NCBI GenBank assembly: GCA_946540705.1 | Contig: CAMNJD010000483.1 | Location: forward strand, 1-5,232 | Direction: 5' to 3' | Source: an uncultured Ruminococcus sp. | GTDB taxonomy: Bacteria; Bacillota; Clostridia; Oscillospirales; Ruminococcaceae | Length of the DNA stretch: 5,232 nucleotides | Shown here: one piece after another, positions 4,204-5,232 of the stretch | Layout: each line of letters starts with the position of its first letter | How positions within the stretch are numbered: the first letter of the stretch is position 1 | Made by a program: the position numbers and the translations under genes | Notes under the pieces: model-generated | The model's database searches: none | Told to the model about the DNA's origin: nothing | The model's input: only the letters and a program-made list of their open reading frames with translations

Positions 4204-5232
4204 GCACAACAATCGCACTGCTCGGTCAGCCGAATTCCGGCAAATCCACACTGTTCAATGCGCTGACCGGTCTGCGTCAGCATGTCGGCAACTGGCCCGG
4301 CAAGACCGTTGAAAAGAAGGAAGGCTCGTTTTCATATCAAGGCAAGGAATATGAGGTTGCCGATCTGCCCGGCTCCTACAGTATGTCCGCAAACTCCGAT
4401 GAGGAGGTCATCACGCGGGATTTCATTGCATCCGGCAAGGCTGATGTTGTCTGTATTCTGGCGGACAGCTCGCAGCTTGAACGCTCGCTGTTCATGCTTG
4501 CTGATTATGCAGGCATTTCCGTGCCGTGCTTTCTGATTTTGAATATGGCAGATGTCGCAAAAGATCAGGGCAAGAAAATCAACCCCGCTGCGATCGAAAA
4601 GAAGCTCGGCATTCCGGTCATGCTGTTCTCCGCGACGGATAAAAACGCATACGATCAGTTTTACAAAACGATGGAACGGGCAATCAAGGAAAAATCCATG
4701 CTCAATGTGTCAGCATTGGAACAGGAGTACAAAAAGGTTGACGGATACAGTGAAATCTGCGAAACGCTTTCCGATACCGTTATTCCTGGCTATACGCCGA
4801 TGTGGCTGACGGTCAAGGCGATGGAACAGGATAAAGTTGTGACCGCAAAGCTTCGGAATACATTGCCGGACAGCGTACAAAAAACTGTGGAAACGCTTGT
4901 CAAGCAGTCGCAGGGCGCGATCGCAACGGGCGGCTGCAAATTCGCATGGATTGACAGCATTCTGAACGGCGCAGTATCCGAATCGAGAACAAAGGTGAAG
5001 CTCGGCAAACTCGACCGTATTTATACACATAAATTCTGGGGTAAACCTGCTGTCGTGCTGACCGTGCTGCTCGGACTGATCGCATCATTTATTCCGGCGC
5101 TTCCGGTCATGGGCATCGGTTCCGGTGTGGATGCACTGAATGCTGTTATCCGTTCCTCTATGACAGAAGCAGGTACATCCGCTTTTCTGACCGGTCTGCT
5201 ATGCGATGTTCTGATCCAGTCACTTTCGTATG
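4200..5232 (+). CDS. feoB: FeoB ferrous iron transporter, N-terminal part (cut by window end)
   Basis: The frame is open from ATG 4200 to the end, 344 codons of a protein that usually has 600-800. The N-terminal G domain is complete. G1 is GQPNSGKST (residues 9-17), G2 is GNWPGKTVE with T36, G3 is DLPGS (55-59), G4 is NMAD (115-118) and G5 is SAT (144-146). N12 matches the Asn linked to potassium-stimulated GTP hydrolysis in FeoB of Streptococcus thermophilus. The first variable G1 residue is Q10 where GNPN is usual. LADSSQLERSLF (87-98) matches the D-x-x-x-LERxL FeoB signature. A helical GDI-like domain follows to about residue 275. The first transmembrane segment begins after W280 (KPAVVLTVLLGLIASF). 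The protein moves Fe(II) across the cytoplasmic membrane. It is coupled to feoA by a 4-nt ATGA overlap; GGAGG at 4187-4192 serves as ribosome binding site. The membrane portion cannot be judged. Confidence 0.95.
   Translation, partial: MSTTIALLGQPNSGKSTLFNALTGLRQHVGNWPGKTVEKKEGSFSYQGKEYEVADLPGSYSMSANSDEEVITRDFIASGKADVVCILADSSQLERSLFMLADYAGISVPCFLILNMADVAKDQGKKINPAAIEKKLGIPVMLFSATDKNAYDQFYKTMERAIKEKSMLNVSALEQEYKKVDGYSEICETLSDTVIPGYTPMWLTVKAMEQDKVVTAKLRNTLPDSVQKTVETLVKQSQGAIATGGCKFAWIDSILNGAVSESRTKVKLGKLDRIYTHKFWGKPAVVLTVLLGLIASFIPALPVMGIGSGVDALNAVIRSSMTEAGTSAFLTGLLCDVLIQSLSY

Noticed and set aside
4282..4809. + strand open frames inside feoB in another frame
   Set aside because: They are Arg/Lys/Ser-rich shadow translations of the feoB G domain, whose G1-G5 motifs are intact in frame from 4200.
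1..5232. CRISPR arrays, insertion sequences, tRNA or rRNA genes
   Set aside because: I saw no regularly spaced repeats, transposase-like proteins, terminal inverted repeats or tRNA-like cloverleaf sequences in the window.

Overview
The window reads as a chromosomal segment of a Clostridia-type Bacillota. An affiliation near Ruminococcus, the Oscillospiraceae or the Lachnospiraceae is inferred from protein style and gene order, not measured. Supporting signs are strong AGGAGG-like ribosome binding sites, tightly packed co-directional genes, a C. beijerinckii-like short flavodoxin, and DUF2325/DUF3793 genes beside feoAB. All nine genes are on the + strand. The first and last run off the window.

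Region 1 (1-2111) is the end of a transcription unit. It holds the C-terminal part of a ZIP-family metal transporter, then a small membrane methyltransferase of the isoprenylcysteine/phospholipid type, then two unrelated-looking soluble class I SAM-dependent methyltransferases. Intergenic gaps are only 8, 13 and 33 nt, so co-transcription is likely. The promoter lies outside the window. No convincing terminator follows the last gene.

Region 2 (2112-2303) is a regulatory intergenic segment. It carries a textbook sigma-A promoter (TTGACA, 17 bp, TATAAT). Two 16-bp imperfect palindromes of the form GTTAG-N6-CTAA(C/T) follow. One sits on the predicted transcription start and one sits just upstream of the first ribosome binding site. 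They look like operators for a metal-responsive repressor, with half-sites resembling the TTAG/CTAA elements of DtxR/IdeR boxes.

Region 3 (2304-5232) is a ferrous iron uptake operon: DUF2325 protein, Cys-rich DUF3793 protein, flavodoxin, a membrane-anchored heavy-metal-associated (HMA) domain protein, FeoA, and FeoB (cut at the window end after about 344 codons). Most junctions overlap (14, 1, 14 and 4 nt). The exception is a 45-nt gap after the flavodoxin that contains a 9-bp GC-rich hairpin.

The inferred picture is an iron-starvation operon. FeoB imports Fe(II) with FeoA as partner, flavodoxin replaces ferredoxin or supplies electrons, and DUF2325, DUF3793 and the HMA protein are accessory factors of unknown role. 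The least described part, and the best candidate for new biology, is this accessory trio together with its paired operators.
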